A stretch of 64,000 nucleotides of DNA from Helicobacter pylori_CU. Lineage in GTDB: Bacteria > Campylobacterota > Campylobacteria > Campylobacterales > Helicobacteraceae. Below are positions 53,244 to 60,579 of the stretch, piece by piece (the first letter of the stretch is position 1; the number at the start of each line of letters is the position of its first letter). The notes under the pieces are model-generated. The model did not search any database. It saw only the letters and a list, made by a program, of their open reading frames with translations, and had not been told where the DNA came from. The DNA lies in the NCBI RefSeq assembly GCF_000259235.1, contig NC_017733.1:744001-808000 (forward strand), read 5' to 3'. A program made the translations under genes and the position numbers.

Positions 53244-54062
53244 ATGGTGTTTTACAAATATTCAGGGAGTGGGAATGATTTTTTAATCGTTCAAAGTTTC
53301 AAAAAAAAAGATTTTTCCAATTTAGCCCAACAGGTGTGCCATAGGCATGAGGGTTTTGGGGCTGATGGGCTTGTGGTCGTCTTACCAAGTAATGATTATG
53401 ACTACGAATGGGATTTTTACAATTCAGACGGCTCTAAAGCTGGCATGTGCGGGAATGCGAGCCGTTGCGTGGGGTTATTTGCCTACCAACATGCTATAGC
53501 CCCTAAAGAGCATGTTTTTTTAGCCGGGAAAAGAGAGATTTCTATCCGTATAGAAGAACCCAATATCATAGAGAGCAATCTCGGTAACTACAAAATCCTA
53601 GACACCATACCCGCCTTAAAATGCAAAAAATTTTTTACTAATAACAGCGTTTTAGAAAATATCCCTACTTTCTACCTCATAGATACAGGAGTGCCGCATT
53701 TAGTGGGATTTGTGGAAAATAAAGAGGGGTTAAATTCCCTTAACACGCTGGAATTAAGGGCTTTAAGGCATGAATTTAACGCTAATATTAACATCGCTTT
53801 TATAGAAAATAAAGAGACGATTTTTTTACAAACTTATGAAAGGGGGGTTGAAGATTTCACGCTAGCTTGCGGGACAGGCATGGCAGCGGTTTTTATCGCC
53901 GCGCGCATTTTTTATAACACGCCTAAAAAAGCCACTCTCATCCCTAAAAGCAACGAATCTTTAGAGCTTTCTTTAAAAAATGATGGAATTTTTTATAAGG
54001 GCGCGGTGCGTTATATTGGCATGAGCGTTTTGGGCAGTGTTTTTGAAAATGGGTGTTTTTGA
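53244..54062 (+). CDS. dapF: Diaminopimelate epimerase
   Basis: The protein has 272 residues. The two catalytic cysteines lie in GMCGNASRCVG and TLACGTGMAAVF. The N-terminal YKYSGSGNDFLIVQSF and RHEGFGADGLVVV are family-typical. It converts LL- to meso-diaminopimelate for lysine and peptidoglycan. Its stop lies at the edge of a 7-bp dyad (54062-54088) upstream of the next gene. Confidence 0.97.
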   Translation: MVFYKYSGSGNDFLIVQSFKKKDFSNLAQQVCHRHEGFGADGLVVVLPSNDYDYEWDFYNSDGSKAGMCGNASRCVGLFAYQHAIAPKEHVFLAGKREISIRIEEPNIIESNLGNYKILDTIPALKCKKFFTNNSVLENIPTFYLIDTGVPHLVGFVENKEGLNSLNTLELRALRHEFNANINIAFIENKETIFLQTYERGVEDFTLACGTGMAAVFIAARIFYNTPKKATLIPKSNESLELSLKNDGIFYKGAVRYIGMSVLGSVFENGCF

Positions 54063-54088
54063 TCATTATTTCTTGTAATGGTAATGAT
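54062..54088 (+). promoter_or_regulatory. 27-bp dyad upstream of the DUF417 gene (candidate operator)
   Basis: ATCATTA, 13 nt, then TAATGAT is a perfect 7-bp inverted repeat overlapping the dapF stop. The candidate -10 box TATCAT (54114-54119) lies 25 nt downstream, so the dyad would be at about -64 to -38. The geometry (N13) is like the H. pylori NikR dyad, but the half-sites differ from that consensus. Confidence 0.4.
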
Positions 54089-54168
54089 TTTGTCGTAATT
54101 AAACATAATGCGCTATCATTTGCGAGCTGTTTTTAGCAATATAAAAAATATCTTAAAGGAATAAAACC

Positions 54169-54816
54169 ATGCAAGCGTTAAAATCATTGCTTGAAGTGAT
54201 TACAAAACTCCAGAATCTAGGCGGCTATTTGATGCATATAGCTATTTTCATCATTTTTATTTGGATTGGAGGGCTTAAGTTTGTGCCGTATGAAGCCGAA
54301 GGGATCGCTCCTTTTGTGGCTAATTCCCCTTTCTTTTCTTTCATGTATAAATTTGAAAAGCCCGCATACAAACAACACAAAATGTCTGAATCCCAATCCA
54401 TGCAAGAAGAAATGCAAGATGACCCTAAAATCGCTGAAAACAAAGAATGGCATAAAGAAAACCGCACTTATTTAGTGGCTGAAGGTTTAGGGATTACGAT
54501 CATGATCCTAGGCATTTTGGTGCTTTTAGGGCTTTGGATGCCTTTAATGGGCGTGATTGGGGGCTTGCTTGTCGCTGGAATGACGATCACGACTCTATCC
54601 TTTTTATTCACAACGCCAGAAGTGTTTGTCAATCAGCATTTCCCATGGCTTTCTGGAGCTGGAAGGCTAGTGGTTAAAGACTTGGCGTTATTTGCTGGAG
54701 GCTTGTTTGTGGCCGGATTTGATGCGAAACGCTATTTAGAGGGGAAAGGGTTTTGCTTGATGGATCGCTCATCGGTAGGGATTAAAACTAAATGCTCTAG
54801 CGGGTGTTGCTCTTAA
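54169..54816 (+). CDS. DUF417/YkgB-type membrane protein (HP0565-like)
   Basis: The protein has 215 residues with four helices: AIFIIFIWIGGLKFVPYEAE (family signature with GLKF), LGITIMILGILVLLGLW, MGVIGGLLVAGMTITTLSFL, and VKDLALFAGGLFVAGFDA. The segment ANSPFFSF is also family-like. An insert of about 45 polar residues (PAYKQHKMSESQSMQEEMQD...) separates helix 1 from helix 2. The C-terminus ends in a Cys-rich tail (CSSGCCS). In E. coli the relative RclC is induced by reactive chlorine; the H. pylori role is unknown. Confidence 0.82.
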   Translation: MQALKSLLEVITKLQNLGGYLMHIAIFIIFIWIGGLKFVPYEAEGIAPFVANSPFFSFMYKFEKPAYKQHKMSESQSMQEEMQDDPKIAENKEWHKENRTYLVAEGLGITIMILGILVLLGLWMPLMGVIGGLLVAGMTITTLSFLFTTPEVFVNQHFPWLSGAGRLVVKDLALFAGGLFVAGFDAKRYLEGKGFCLMDRSSVGIKTKCSSGCCS

Positions 54817-54832
54817 AGAGCGAATGCCTTAA

Positions 54833-54851
54833 AGTAGGCTTAAAGCCTACT
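54833..54851. terminator. Bidirectional hairpin between convergent genes
   Basis: AGTAGGCT-TAA-AGCCTACT is a perfect 8-bp stem with a 3-nt loop, between the DUF417 gene (+) and the ribbon-helix-helix gene (-). It overlaps the latter's stop codon. Only a short T run follows on either strand, so termination strength is uncertain. Confidence 0.5.
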
Positions 54852-55085
54852 AGAAGAATCACAATTGATAGAAGAATCTTGGTTAGTGCCTTTTTTATAA
54901 ATGATTGTTTTTAAAATGTGGCGTTTGACAAAGGAATTGACACTTTCTACTTCTTCATCAGCTAATCGTCTTAGAACATCATGCTCATCTTTAGAGAGAT
55001 AAAAAGTAACTGAAAAATTGCGTTTCAGCTCATCTACAGCGACACGCTTACGACCGGGTTTTATATTTTTATTTCCTAATTCCAT
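54840..55085 (-). CDS. Ribbon-helix-helix DNA-binding protein (HP0564-like)
   Basis: The protein has 81 residues. A basic N-terminal arm (NIKPGRKRVAVDELKRN) precedes the RHH strand FSVTFYLSKDEHDVLRRLAD, helix 2 EEVESVNSFVKRHILKTI, and a flexible tail (KGTNQDSSINCDSSSRL). This is the CopG/MetJ fold: a dimeric repressor binding palindromes through the beta ribbon. No toxin gene is adjacent, so it may not be an antitoxin. A 12-bp palindrome just upstream of its start suggests autoregulation. It is flanked by the DUF417 gene (convergent) and a barrel-like gene (divergent). Confidence 0.88.
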   Translation of the reverse strand: MELGNKNIKPGRKRVAVDELKRNFSVTFYLSKDEHDVLRRLADEEVESVNSFVKRHILKTIIYKKGTNQDSSINCDSSSRL

Positions 55086-55108
55086 TAAAATTTCCTTTTT
55101 TAGTTAGT

Positions 55109-55120
55109 ATGTTGTAACAT
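55109..55120. promoter_or_regulatory. Palindromic candidate operator of the RHH gene
   Basis: ATGTT-GT-AACAT is a perfect 12-bp palindrome 24 nt before the RHH ATG. On the minus strand an extended -10 (TGTTAAAAT, 55131-55136) would start transcription at about 55124, placing the palindrome immediately downstream of the start site. Confidence 0.4.
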
Positions 55121-55192
55121 CGTAGTGGCTATTTTAACATGAAATAAACGCCATTTTATATTAAATCTAAAGAAAAATATTTTTAGATGTGC

Positions 55193-55198
55193 TAGAAT
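55193..55198 (+). promoter_or_regulatory. Extended -10 promoter of the barrel-like gene at 55257
   Basis: TGCTAGAAT gives an extended -10 (TAGAAT), 59 nt before the GTG start. Confidence 0.5.
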
Positions 55199-55256
55199 AC
55201 CCATTTGTTACAAGATAAGCTTTTTTATCAAAAAAATGATGACATAGGGGTAACAA

Positions 55257-56507
55257 GTGGCAATAAACACCTTTTTAAAACATTCTTTTTTGGTTTGTTT
55301 GTTAGCGGTTAATTCTTACGCTTTTGATTGGAATATTTTTAAATACAATCTGGGTTTCAATATGTTCATCATGGACCATGAAGGCTCAACGCCTTATTGG
55401 GTCAATACTAACACCAATCTTAAAACCCGTTTGACTCCAAATTTTGGGATCCAATTTTATACAAGAGGTGTGGAGCAAAGCCTGACTGTGGGGGCGTATT
55501 TTTTTCAAAACTTCCATAACTACAGCACTAATTTTCCCTACCGCTGGGGGCCTACTATGTATTATAAGGCTAGAGGGAAGCGTTTTACTTTTTATGGCGG
55601 CATCTTTCCTAGAAAAAACCTCTTAGGAAGGTATGGTTTGAATATTTTTGCCCCTTATTATTGGTTTATAGATCCCAACGCTAGAGGGTTTTTATTGCAA
55701 TTTCAAAACCATTATTCGCCTTCAAAACCCTATTATGGGCATGCGGAATTCATGCTAGATTGGTTTGGAGGCAATTGTTACAACACTTGTAAATTCGGGA
55801 GAAACCCTTATGGGAACGCAATGGACAGGTTTCAAATGAACGGCTCTGTCGCTTATAATTTCTTTAAGGATTTATTGGGTATTGGAGGGTATTTTGTCTT
55901 GTTCCATAATGAAGACAAATACCTTTTGAATGGGGCTGATGGCATGCAGTTTAATGAAAAAAAAGCGATTGACAACAATAATATTTATCTTATGGATCGC
56001 CTCTATTTTAACGCTTACATAGGGACAAGCCTTTTAGACATCGCTCCCTTTATGGAAAAGCTCAACGCTAGTTTTGGCATGGTTTCTGAATCAAGCCGAT
56101 TAAGGCAAATCCACAAAAATGTGCCTTTTATGAACAGCGTGGGCGGGCAATTTGATGTGGAGATCCAATACAAAGGCTTTGGCATCCACAATTTATTTTT
56201 CTTCGCCAAGACCCCAGAAATGCCTTTTTATAACCAATACCAATATGTTGAAATGTATTGCACGCCTTCTTACTGCCCCACGCCTATTTATCGTGGCGTG
56301 CCATTCTTTCAAGCCAACATGTATAACCGTTTTGATTTTTATTACAACTGGAAAAACGACTTCGCATCGGTCCGCATCAATTTCGTGCTTAATGCGATGC
56401 GTGGGGGATTTGATAGGAGCTTACCTTGGTCAGAATCTTACCAAGTGTATATGACGGTCGCCTTTGATCCTTATAACCTTATTAACAAAATTGCTAGAAA
56501 AAAGTGA
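55257..56507 (+). CDS. Predicted outer-membrane barrel protein (HP0563-like)
   Basis: The protein has 416 residues from a GTG with AGGGG upstream. A signal peptide (HSFLVCLLAVNSYAF) is followed by a body full of aromatic, amphipathic strands with Tyr/Phe/Trp every few residues (FGIQFYTRGVEQSLTVGAYF; KRFTFYGGIFPRKNLLGRYG; DLLGIGGYFVLFHNEDKYLL; SYQVYMTVAFDPYNLI). The pattern is that of a porin or alginate-export-type barrel. Cysteine pairs (NCYNTC, CTPSYC) may form surface-loop disulfides. The terminus (ARKK) lacks the usual aromatic end. The family is not named with confidence. Confidence 0.72.
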   Translation: MAINTFLKHSFLVCLLAVNSYAFDWNIFKYNLGFNMFIMDHEGSTPYWVNTNTNLKTRLTPNFGIQFYTRGVEQSLTVGAYFFQNFHNYSTNFPYRWGPTMYYKARGKRFTFYGGIFPRKNLLGRYGLNIFAPYYWFIDPNARGFLLQFQNHYSPSKPYYGHAEFMLDWFGGNCYNTCKFGRNPYGNAMDRFQMNGSVAYNFFKDLLGIGGYFVLFHNEDKYLLNGADGMQFNEKKAIDNNNIYLMDRLYFNAYIGTSLLDIAPFMEKLNASFGMVSESSRLRQIHKNVPFMNSVGGQFDVEIQYKGFGIHNLFFFAKTPEMPFYNQYQYVEMYCTPSYCPTPIYRGVPFFQANMYNRFDFYYNWKNDFASVRINFVLNAMRGGFDRSLPWSESYQVYMTVAFDPYNLINKIARKK

Positions 56508-56513
56508 AAATTC

Positions 56514-56543
56514 TTGACAACCAGTTAATTCGTCTTATATAAT
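56514..56543 (+). promoter_or_regulatory. Strong promoter of rpsU-fabG
   Basis: TTGACA (56514-56519), 18 nt, then TATAAT (56538-56543) is a full consensus -35/-10 pair, rare in H. pylori where -35 boxes are poorly conserved. It lies 64 nt before the rpsU ATG. Confidence 0.8.
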
Positions 56544-56607
56544 GCTGTTTCATTTGTAGCCATTGTTAAGCAATGATTTTAAGCTATGGAAAAGAGGTGA
56601 TAGCAGT

Positions 56608-56820
56608 ATGCCAGGGATTAAGGTTAGAGAAGGCGATGCGTTTGATGAAGCTTATAGGAGATTCAAAAAGCAAACCGATCGCAATCTAGTGGTAACAGAA
56701 TGCCGTGCTAGAAGGTTCTTTGAGTCTAAAACGGAAAAGCGTAAAAAACAAAAAATCAGCGCTAAAAAGAAGATTTTGAAGCGTCTTTATATGTTAAGGC
56801 GTTATGAGTCAAGACTATAA
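56608..56820 (+). CDS. rpsU: Ribosomal protein S21
   Basis: The protein has 70 residues from the ATG at 56608, preceded by an AAAGAGG site; an upstream in-frame ATG at 56563 would add 15 non-homologous residues. The sequence (MPGIKVREGDAFDEAYRRFK then a basic helical tail KRKKQKISAKKKILKRLYML) is typical of S21, a small-subunit protein aiding mRNA binding. It is driven by a consensus promoter and is 41 nt before fabG. Confidence 0.97.
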   Translation: MPGIKVREGDAFDEAYRRFKKQTDRNLVVTECRARRFFESKTEKRKKQKISAKKKILKRLYMLRRYESRL

Positions 56821-56861
56821 TAGGCTTTAAGAAAAATTTAAAAATTAAGGATTATTGAATA

Positions 56862-57605
56862 ATGCAATTCACAGGGAAAAATGTTCTCATTACCGGGTCT
56901 TCTAAAGGCATTGGGGCTGAAATCGCCAAAACTCTCGCTTCTATGGGGCTGAAAGTTTGGATCAATTACCGCAGTAATGCTGAAGTGGCTGACGCTTTGA
57001 AAAATGAGCTTGAAGAAAAAGGCTATAAAGCGGCCGTTATTAAATTTGATGCGACTTCTGAAAGCGATTTTGTTGAAGCGATACAAACCATTGTTCAAAG
57101 CGATGGAGGTTTGTCTTATTTGGTGAATAACGCCGGTGTGGTGCGCGATAAATTAGCCATCAAAATGAAAACAGAAGACTTTCACCATGTCATTGAAAAT
57201 AATCTCACTTCAGCTTTTATAGGTTGCAGAGAGGCTTTAAAGGTGATGAGTAAGAGTCGTTTTGGGAGCGTGGTTAATGTCGCTTCTATCATTGGTGAAA
57301 GAGGCAATATGGGGCAGACAAACTATTCAGCGAGTAAGGGGGGGATGATTGCGATGAGCAAGTCCTTTGCTTATGAGGGAGCTTTAAGGAATATTCGTTT
57401 CAACTCTGTAACGCCAGGCTTTATAGAAACCGACATGAACGCTAATTTGAAAGACGAACTCAAAGCGGATTATGTTAAAAACATTCCCTTAAACAGGCTA
57501 GGGTCTGCTAAGGAAGTGGCAGAAGCGGTAGCGTTTCTTTTGAGCGATCACTCTAGTTACATCACTGGGGAGACTCTCAAAGTCAATGGCGGGCTTTATA
57601 TGTAG
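56862..57605 (+). CDS. fabG: 3-oxoacyl-ACP reductase
   Basis: The protein has 247 residues. SDR family: GSSKGIGAEIAKTLASMG (NADP loop), LVNNAGVVRDKLAIKM, VASIIGERGNMGQTNYSASK (catalytic Ser-Tyr-Lys), FNSVTPGFIETDM, and ITGETLKVNGGLYM. It reduces beta-ketoacyl-ACP in fatty-acid elongation. It follows rpsU, probably cotranscribed, and leads the fabG-acpP-fabF-accA cluster. Confidence 0.98.
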   Translation: MQFTGKNVLITGSSKGIGAEIAKTLASMGLKVWINYRSNAEVADALKNELEEKGYKAAVIKFDATSESDFVEAIQTIVQSDGGLSYLVNNAGVVRDKLAIKMKTEDFHHVIENNLTSAFIGCREALKVMSKSRFGSVVNVASIIGERGNMGQTNYSASKGGMIAMSKSFAYEGALRNIRFNSVTPGFIETDMNANLKDELKADYVKNIPLNRLGSAKEVAEAVAFLLSDHSSYITGETLKVNGGLYM

Positions 57606-57697
57606 TCCTAAACATTCTTTTAGTAATAAAAGTTTGTAAGTAGCAAAAATCATGCTAACATTATGAGGTTATTCTAAAACAAAGAGGTTATTATCAA

Positions 57698-57778
57698 ATG
57701 GGGATTATTTACTTAATATTGTTTCTCATTGTAATTTATTTGTTGTATAGGATTTTAGATGTTTTGGAGCAAAAATAA
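57698..57778 (+). CDS. 26-codon membrane microprotein between fabG and acpP
   Basis: ATG at 57698 has AAGAGG about 10 nt upstream. The product is one hydrophobic helix (MGIIYLILFLIVIYLLYRIL) with an acidic-basic tail (DVLEQK), a plausible single-pass membrane peptide. An extended -10-like TGCTAACAT lies at about 57652-57660. Small size limits certainty. It lies in the 225-nt gap between two fatty-acid genes. Confidence 0.5.
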   Translation: MGIIYLILFLIVIYLLYRILDVLEQK

Positions 57779-57830
57779 ACGCTTCAATGAATGGTTGATT
57801 TAATTTTTACAAAACAAGGGAGTTTTAATT

Positions 57831-58067
57831 ATGGCTTTATTTGAAGATATTCAGGCAGTTATTGCTGAGCAGTTGAATGTGGATGCGACGCAAGTTACCC
57901 CAGAGGCGGAATTTGTGAAGGATTTGGGTGCGGACTCTTTAGATGTCGTGGAATTGATCATGGCGTTAGAAGAAAAGTTTAACATTGAAATTCCTGATGA
58001 GCAAGCGGAAAAAATCGTCAATGTGGGCGATGTGGTGAAGTATATTGAGGACAATAAACTAGCTTAA
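57831..58067 (+). CDS. acpP: Acyl carrier protein
   Basis: The protein has 78 residues. The phosphopantetheine attachment Ser lies in DLGADSLDVVELIMALEEKF. It is acidic and helical, with standard length (starts MALFEDIQAVIAEQLNVDAT). It carries the growing chain in fatty-acid synthesis and donates acyl groups to lipid A and phospholipids. A hairpin follows at 58077. Confidence 0.98.
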   Translation: MALFEDIQAVIAEQLNVDATQVTPEAEFVKDLGADSLDVVELIMALEEKFNIEIPDEQAEKIVNVGDVVKYIEDNKLA

Positions 58068-58076
58068 TCTTTTTAA

Positions 58077-58097
58077 CTTGGAGCGTTTGTCTCCAGG
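58077..58097 (+). terminator. Probable terminator after acpP
   Basis: CTTGGAG-(7 nt)-CTCCAGG forms a 7-bp stem with one wobble pair and is followed by TTTTAG. It lies 10 nt after the acpP stop. Confidence 0.55.
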
Positions 58098-58140
58098 TTT
58101 TAGTCAAAAATTTGGCTTTAGCTAAAATCTAGTTTTATCC

Positions 58141-58208
58141 CAACAGCACGAAAAACTCCATCCTTTAGGTCAGAGATATAAGTGCATAGCTGTTAGGCTA
58201 TATTCAAG
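58141..58208 (+). mobile_element. Possible solo right end of an IS200/IS605-type element (relic)
   Basis: The stretch contains ACTCCATCCTTTAGG with a following CAGAG, resembling the 3' end of an IS605-family guide RNA region. It ends with a small hairpin (ATAGC-TGTTAG-GCTAT, 58186-58201), then TCAA at 58204-58207, the right-end cleavage tetranucleotide of IS608-type elements. No transposase lies nearby. The match is from memory of the family, not a search. Confidence 0.35.
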
Positions 58209-58256
58209 CTAAAAGAGGTTAAAATACCGCTAGTCTTTTTGGGGTAGGAAATATCC

Positions 58257-58364
58257 ATGCAGACTTTAAAGAACAAAGCCTTTCGTGTTAGCATTCAATG
58301 GAATGCTTTAGTTAGGAAGCTCCTTGCTTTAGCAAGGGGTGCTTTCACTGAATTAAAGTTTTGA
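58257..58364 (+). CDS. Possible 35-codon leader ORF upstream of fabF
   Basis: ATG at 58257 has AGGA at 58246-58249 (7 nt spacing). The product is cationic and amphipathic (MQTLKNKAFRVSIQWNALVR, then KLLALARGAFTELKF). Its stop lies 15 nt before the fabF GTG. Two strong hairpins lie inside it (58290-58307 and 58320-58339). It could be a leader peptide controlling fabF, a free microprotein, or chance. It does not match the AapA toxin peptides as I remember them. Confidence 0.35.
   Translation: MQTLKNKAFRVSIQWNALVRKLLALARGAFTELKF
58290..58339 (+). promoter_or_regulatory. Tandem hairpins in the fabF leader
   Basis: AGCATTC-AATG-GAATGCT is a perfect 7-bp stem (58290-58307). CTCCTTGC-TTTA-GCAAGGGG is an 8-bp stem with one wobble pair (58320-58339). 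Neither has a T run, so these look like mRNA leader structures rather than terminators. Confidence 0.5.
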
Positions 58365-58379
58365 AATGAGGAGCTATTG

Positions 58380-59618
58380 GTGCGTCGGATTGTAGTAACT
58401 GGAATGGGAATGATCAATTCGCTAGGTTTAAATAAAGAAGATTCTTTTTTAGCGATCGCTAAAGGGGAATGCGGCATCAAACATATAGAAAGTTTTGATG
58501 CGAGCGCGTTTCCTGTGCGTATTGCTGGAGAAATCACTGACTTTGACCCTACAGAGGTGATGAATCCCAAAGATGTTAAAAAGGCGGGTCGTTTCATTCA
58601 ATTAGCCTTGAAAGCCACAAAAGAGGCGATGAAAGATAGTGGGATTTTAGACGCTCACAATAAATGCCCTGAAGAATTGGCAAATCGCATGGGTGTAAGC
58701 TCTGGCTCTGGGATTGGCGGGTTAGGCAATATTGAAGCGAATTCCATTTTTTGTTTTGAAAAAGGCCCTAGAAAGGTCAATCCCTTTTTTATCACTTCTG
58801 CGTTAGTGAATATGATTGGTGGTTTCACTTCCATTGAGTTTGGCATTAAAGGGCCTAACCTCTCTAGCGTAACGGCTTGTGCAGCAGGCACTCATGCCAT
58901 TATTGAAGCCGTTAAAACCATTTTGCTTAATGGGGCTGATCGCATGCTCGTCGTGGGAGCGGAATCCACCATTTGTCCTGTAGGCATTGGGGGGTTTGCG
59001 AGCATTAAAGCCCTTTCTACAAGGAATGATGATCCCAAAAAAGCTTCAAGACCTTTTGATAAGGATCGCAATGGTTTTGTGATGGGCGAAGGCGCTGGGG
59101 CTTTGGTGCTTGAAGAATACGAGAGCGCGAAAAAAAGAGGGGCGAAAATTTATGCAGAATTTGCCGGGTATGGCGAGAGCGGCGATGCTAACCATATCAC
59201 AGCCCCAGCCCCTGAGGGCGAAGGGGCTTTTAGAGCCATGAAAATGGCTTTGGAAATGGCGAAAGTGGAAGTGGGCTATGTGAACGCTCATGGGACAAGC
59301 ACGCATTATAACGATTTATATGAGAGCATCGCTCTAAAAAATGTGTTTGGCTCTAAAGAAAAAGTCCCCCCTGTTAGCTCTACTAAAGGGCAGATTGGGC
59401 ATTGTTTAGGCGCTGCGGGTGCGTTAGAAGCCGTTATTTCTATCATGGCCATGAATCAAGGGATCTTACCTCCTACCATCAATCAAGAAACGCCTGACCC
59501 AGAATGCGATCTAGATTATATCCCTAATGCGGCTAGAGAAAAACAAGTGGATGCAGTGATGAGTAACTCATTTGGTTTTGGTGGCACTAATGGTGTTGTG
59601 ATTTTCAAAAAAGCCTAG
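58380..59618 (+). CDS. fabF: 3-oxoacyl-ACP synthase II
   Basis: The protein has 412 residues from the GTG at 58380, with GAGGAG 6 nt upstream; a TTG three bases earlier is too close to the site. Condensing enzyme: VTACAAGTHAIIEA (catalytic Cys), VNAHGTSTHYND (His), KGQIGHCLGAAGALEAV (His), and NSFGFGGTNGVVIF. It elongates the chain and tunes membrane fluidity. It lies 312 nt after acpP and 22 nt before accA. Confidence 0.97.
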   Translation: MRRIVVTGMGMINSLGLNKEDSFLAIAKGECGIKHIESFDASAFPVRIAGEITDFDPTEVMNPKDVKKAGRFIQLALKATKEAMKDSGILDAHNKCPEELANRMGVSSGSGIGGLGNIEANSIFCFEKGPRKVNPFFITSALVNMIGGFTSIEFGIKGPNLSSVTACAAGTHAIIEAVKTILLNGADRMLVVGAESTICPVGIGGFASIKALSTRNDDPKKASRPFDKDRNGFVMGEGAGALVLEEYESAKKRGAKIYAEFAGYGESGDANHITAPAPEGEGAFRAMKMALEMAKVEVGYVNAHGTSTHYNDLYESIALKNVFGSKEKVPPVSSTKGQIGHCLGAAGALEAVISIMAMNQGILPPTINQETPDPECDLDYIPNAAREKQVDAVMSNSFGFGGTNGVVIFKKA

Positions 59619-59640
59619 TTTTATAAAGTTAGGATTTTGA

Positions 59641-60579
59641 ATGGCCGTTTATTTAGATTTTGAAAATCATATTAAAGAGATTCAAAATGAAATTGAATTA
59701 GCCCTTATTAGAGGCGATGAAGACGCTAAAGAAATCTTAGAAAAAAGATTGGATAAGGAAGTTAAAAGCATTTATTCCAATCTCACTGATTTTCAAAAAC
59801 TCCAGTTAGCAAGACACCCTGATAGACCCTACGCTATGGATTATATTGATCTCATCTTAAAAGATAAGTATGAAGTCTTTGGGGATAGGCACTATAACGA
59901 TGATAAAGCGATCGTGTGTTTTATAGGGAAAATTGATAATGTTCCGGTTGTGGTGATCGGAGAAGAAAAAGGCAGAGGGACTAAAAACAAGCTCTTAAGA
60001 AATTTCGGCATGCCTAACCCTTGTGGCTATCGTAAGGCTTTGAAAATGGCAAAATTTGCTGAAAAGTTTAATTTGCCTATTTTAATGCTTGTAGATACAG
60101 CCGGGGCGTATCCGGGGATTGGTGCAGAAGAAAGAGGCCAGAGTGAAGCGATCGCTAAAAACCTCCAAGAGTTCGCTTCCTTAAAAGTCCCTACTATTTC
60201 TGTAATTATCGGTGAAGGGGGTAGTGGTGGCGCGCTAGCAATTGCAGTGGCTGACAAATTGGCTATGATGGAATATTCCATTTTTAGCGTTATATCCCCA
60301 GAAGGTTGCGCGGCGATTCTTTGGGATGACCCTAGCAAAACTGAAGTGGCTATTAAAGCGATGAAAATCACGCCCAGAGACTTAAAGGAGGCGGGGCTTA
60401 TTGATGATATTATCTTAGAGCCTAGCAAAGGGGCTCATAGAGACAAATTTTCAGCCGCCAACACGATCAAAGAGTATTTTTTAGACGCTCTAAGGACTAT
60501 CCAACAAGACCCTCATTTCCTTGACAACCGCTACCAAAAATTAATGTCGCTTGGTTCGTTTGTAGAGAGCATGAATTAG
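59641..60579 (+). CDS. accA: Acetyl-CoA carboxylase carboxyltransferase, alpha subunit
   Basis: The protein has 312 residues. It has LARHPDRPYAMDYIDLI, GEEKGRGTKNKLLRNFGMPN, MLVDTAGAYPGIGAEERGQ, and IGEGGSGGALAIAVAD (oxyanion glycines), then MEYSIFSVISPEGCAAILW. It transfers carboxyl from biotin to acetyl-CoA to make malonyl-CoA. Its partner accD is not in this window. Confidence 0.98.
   Translation: MAVYLDFENHIKEIQNEIELALIRGDEDAKEILEKRLDKEVKSIYSNLTDFQKLQLARHPDRPYAMDYIDLILKDKYEVFGDRHYNDDKAIVCFIGKIDNVPVVVIGEEKGRGTKNKLLRNFGMPNPCGYRKALKMAKFAEKFNLPILMLVDTAGAYPGIGAEERGQSEAIAKNLQEFASLKVPTISVIIGEGGSGGALAIAVADKLAMMEYSIFSVISPEGCAAILWDDPSKTEVAIKAMKITPRDLKEAGLIDDIILEPSKGAHRDKFSAANTIKEYFLDALRTIQQDPHFLDNRYQKLMSLGSFVESMN

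Noticed and set aside
54062..54088. Bona fide NikR site
   Set aside because: The N13 spacing fits but the half-sites do not match the TATTATT/AATAATA consensus.
58257..58364. AapA-type toxin peptide
   Set aside because: Size and charge are similar, but the sequence does not resemble the AapA peptides that I know, and no IsoA-like antisense promoter is apparent.
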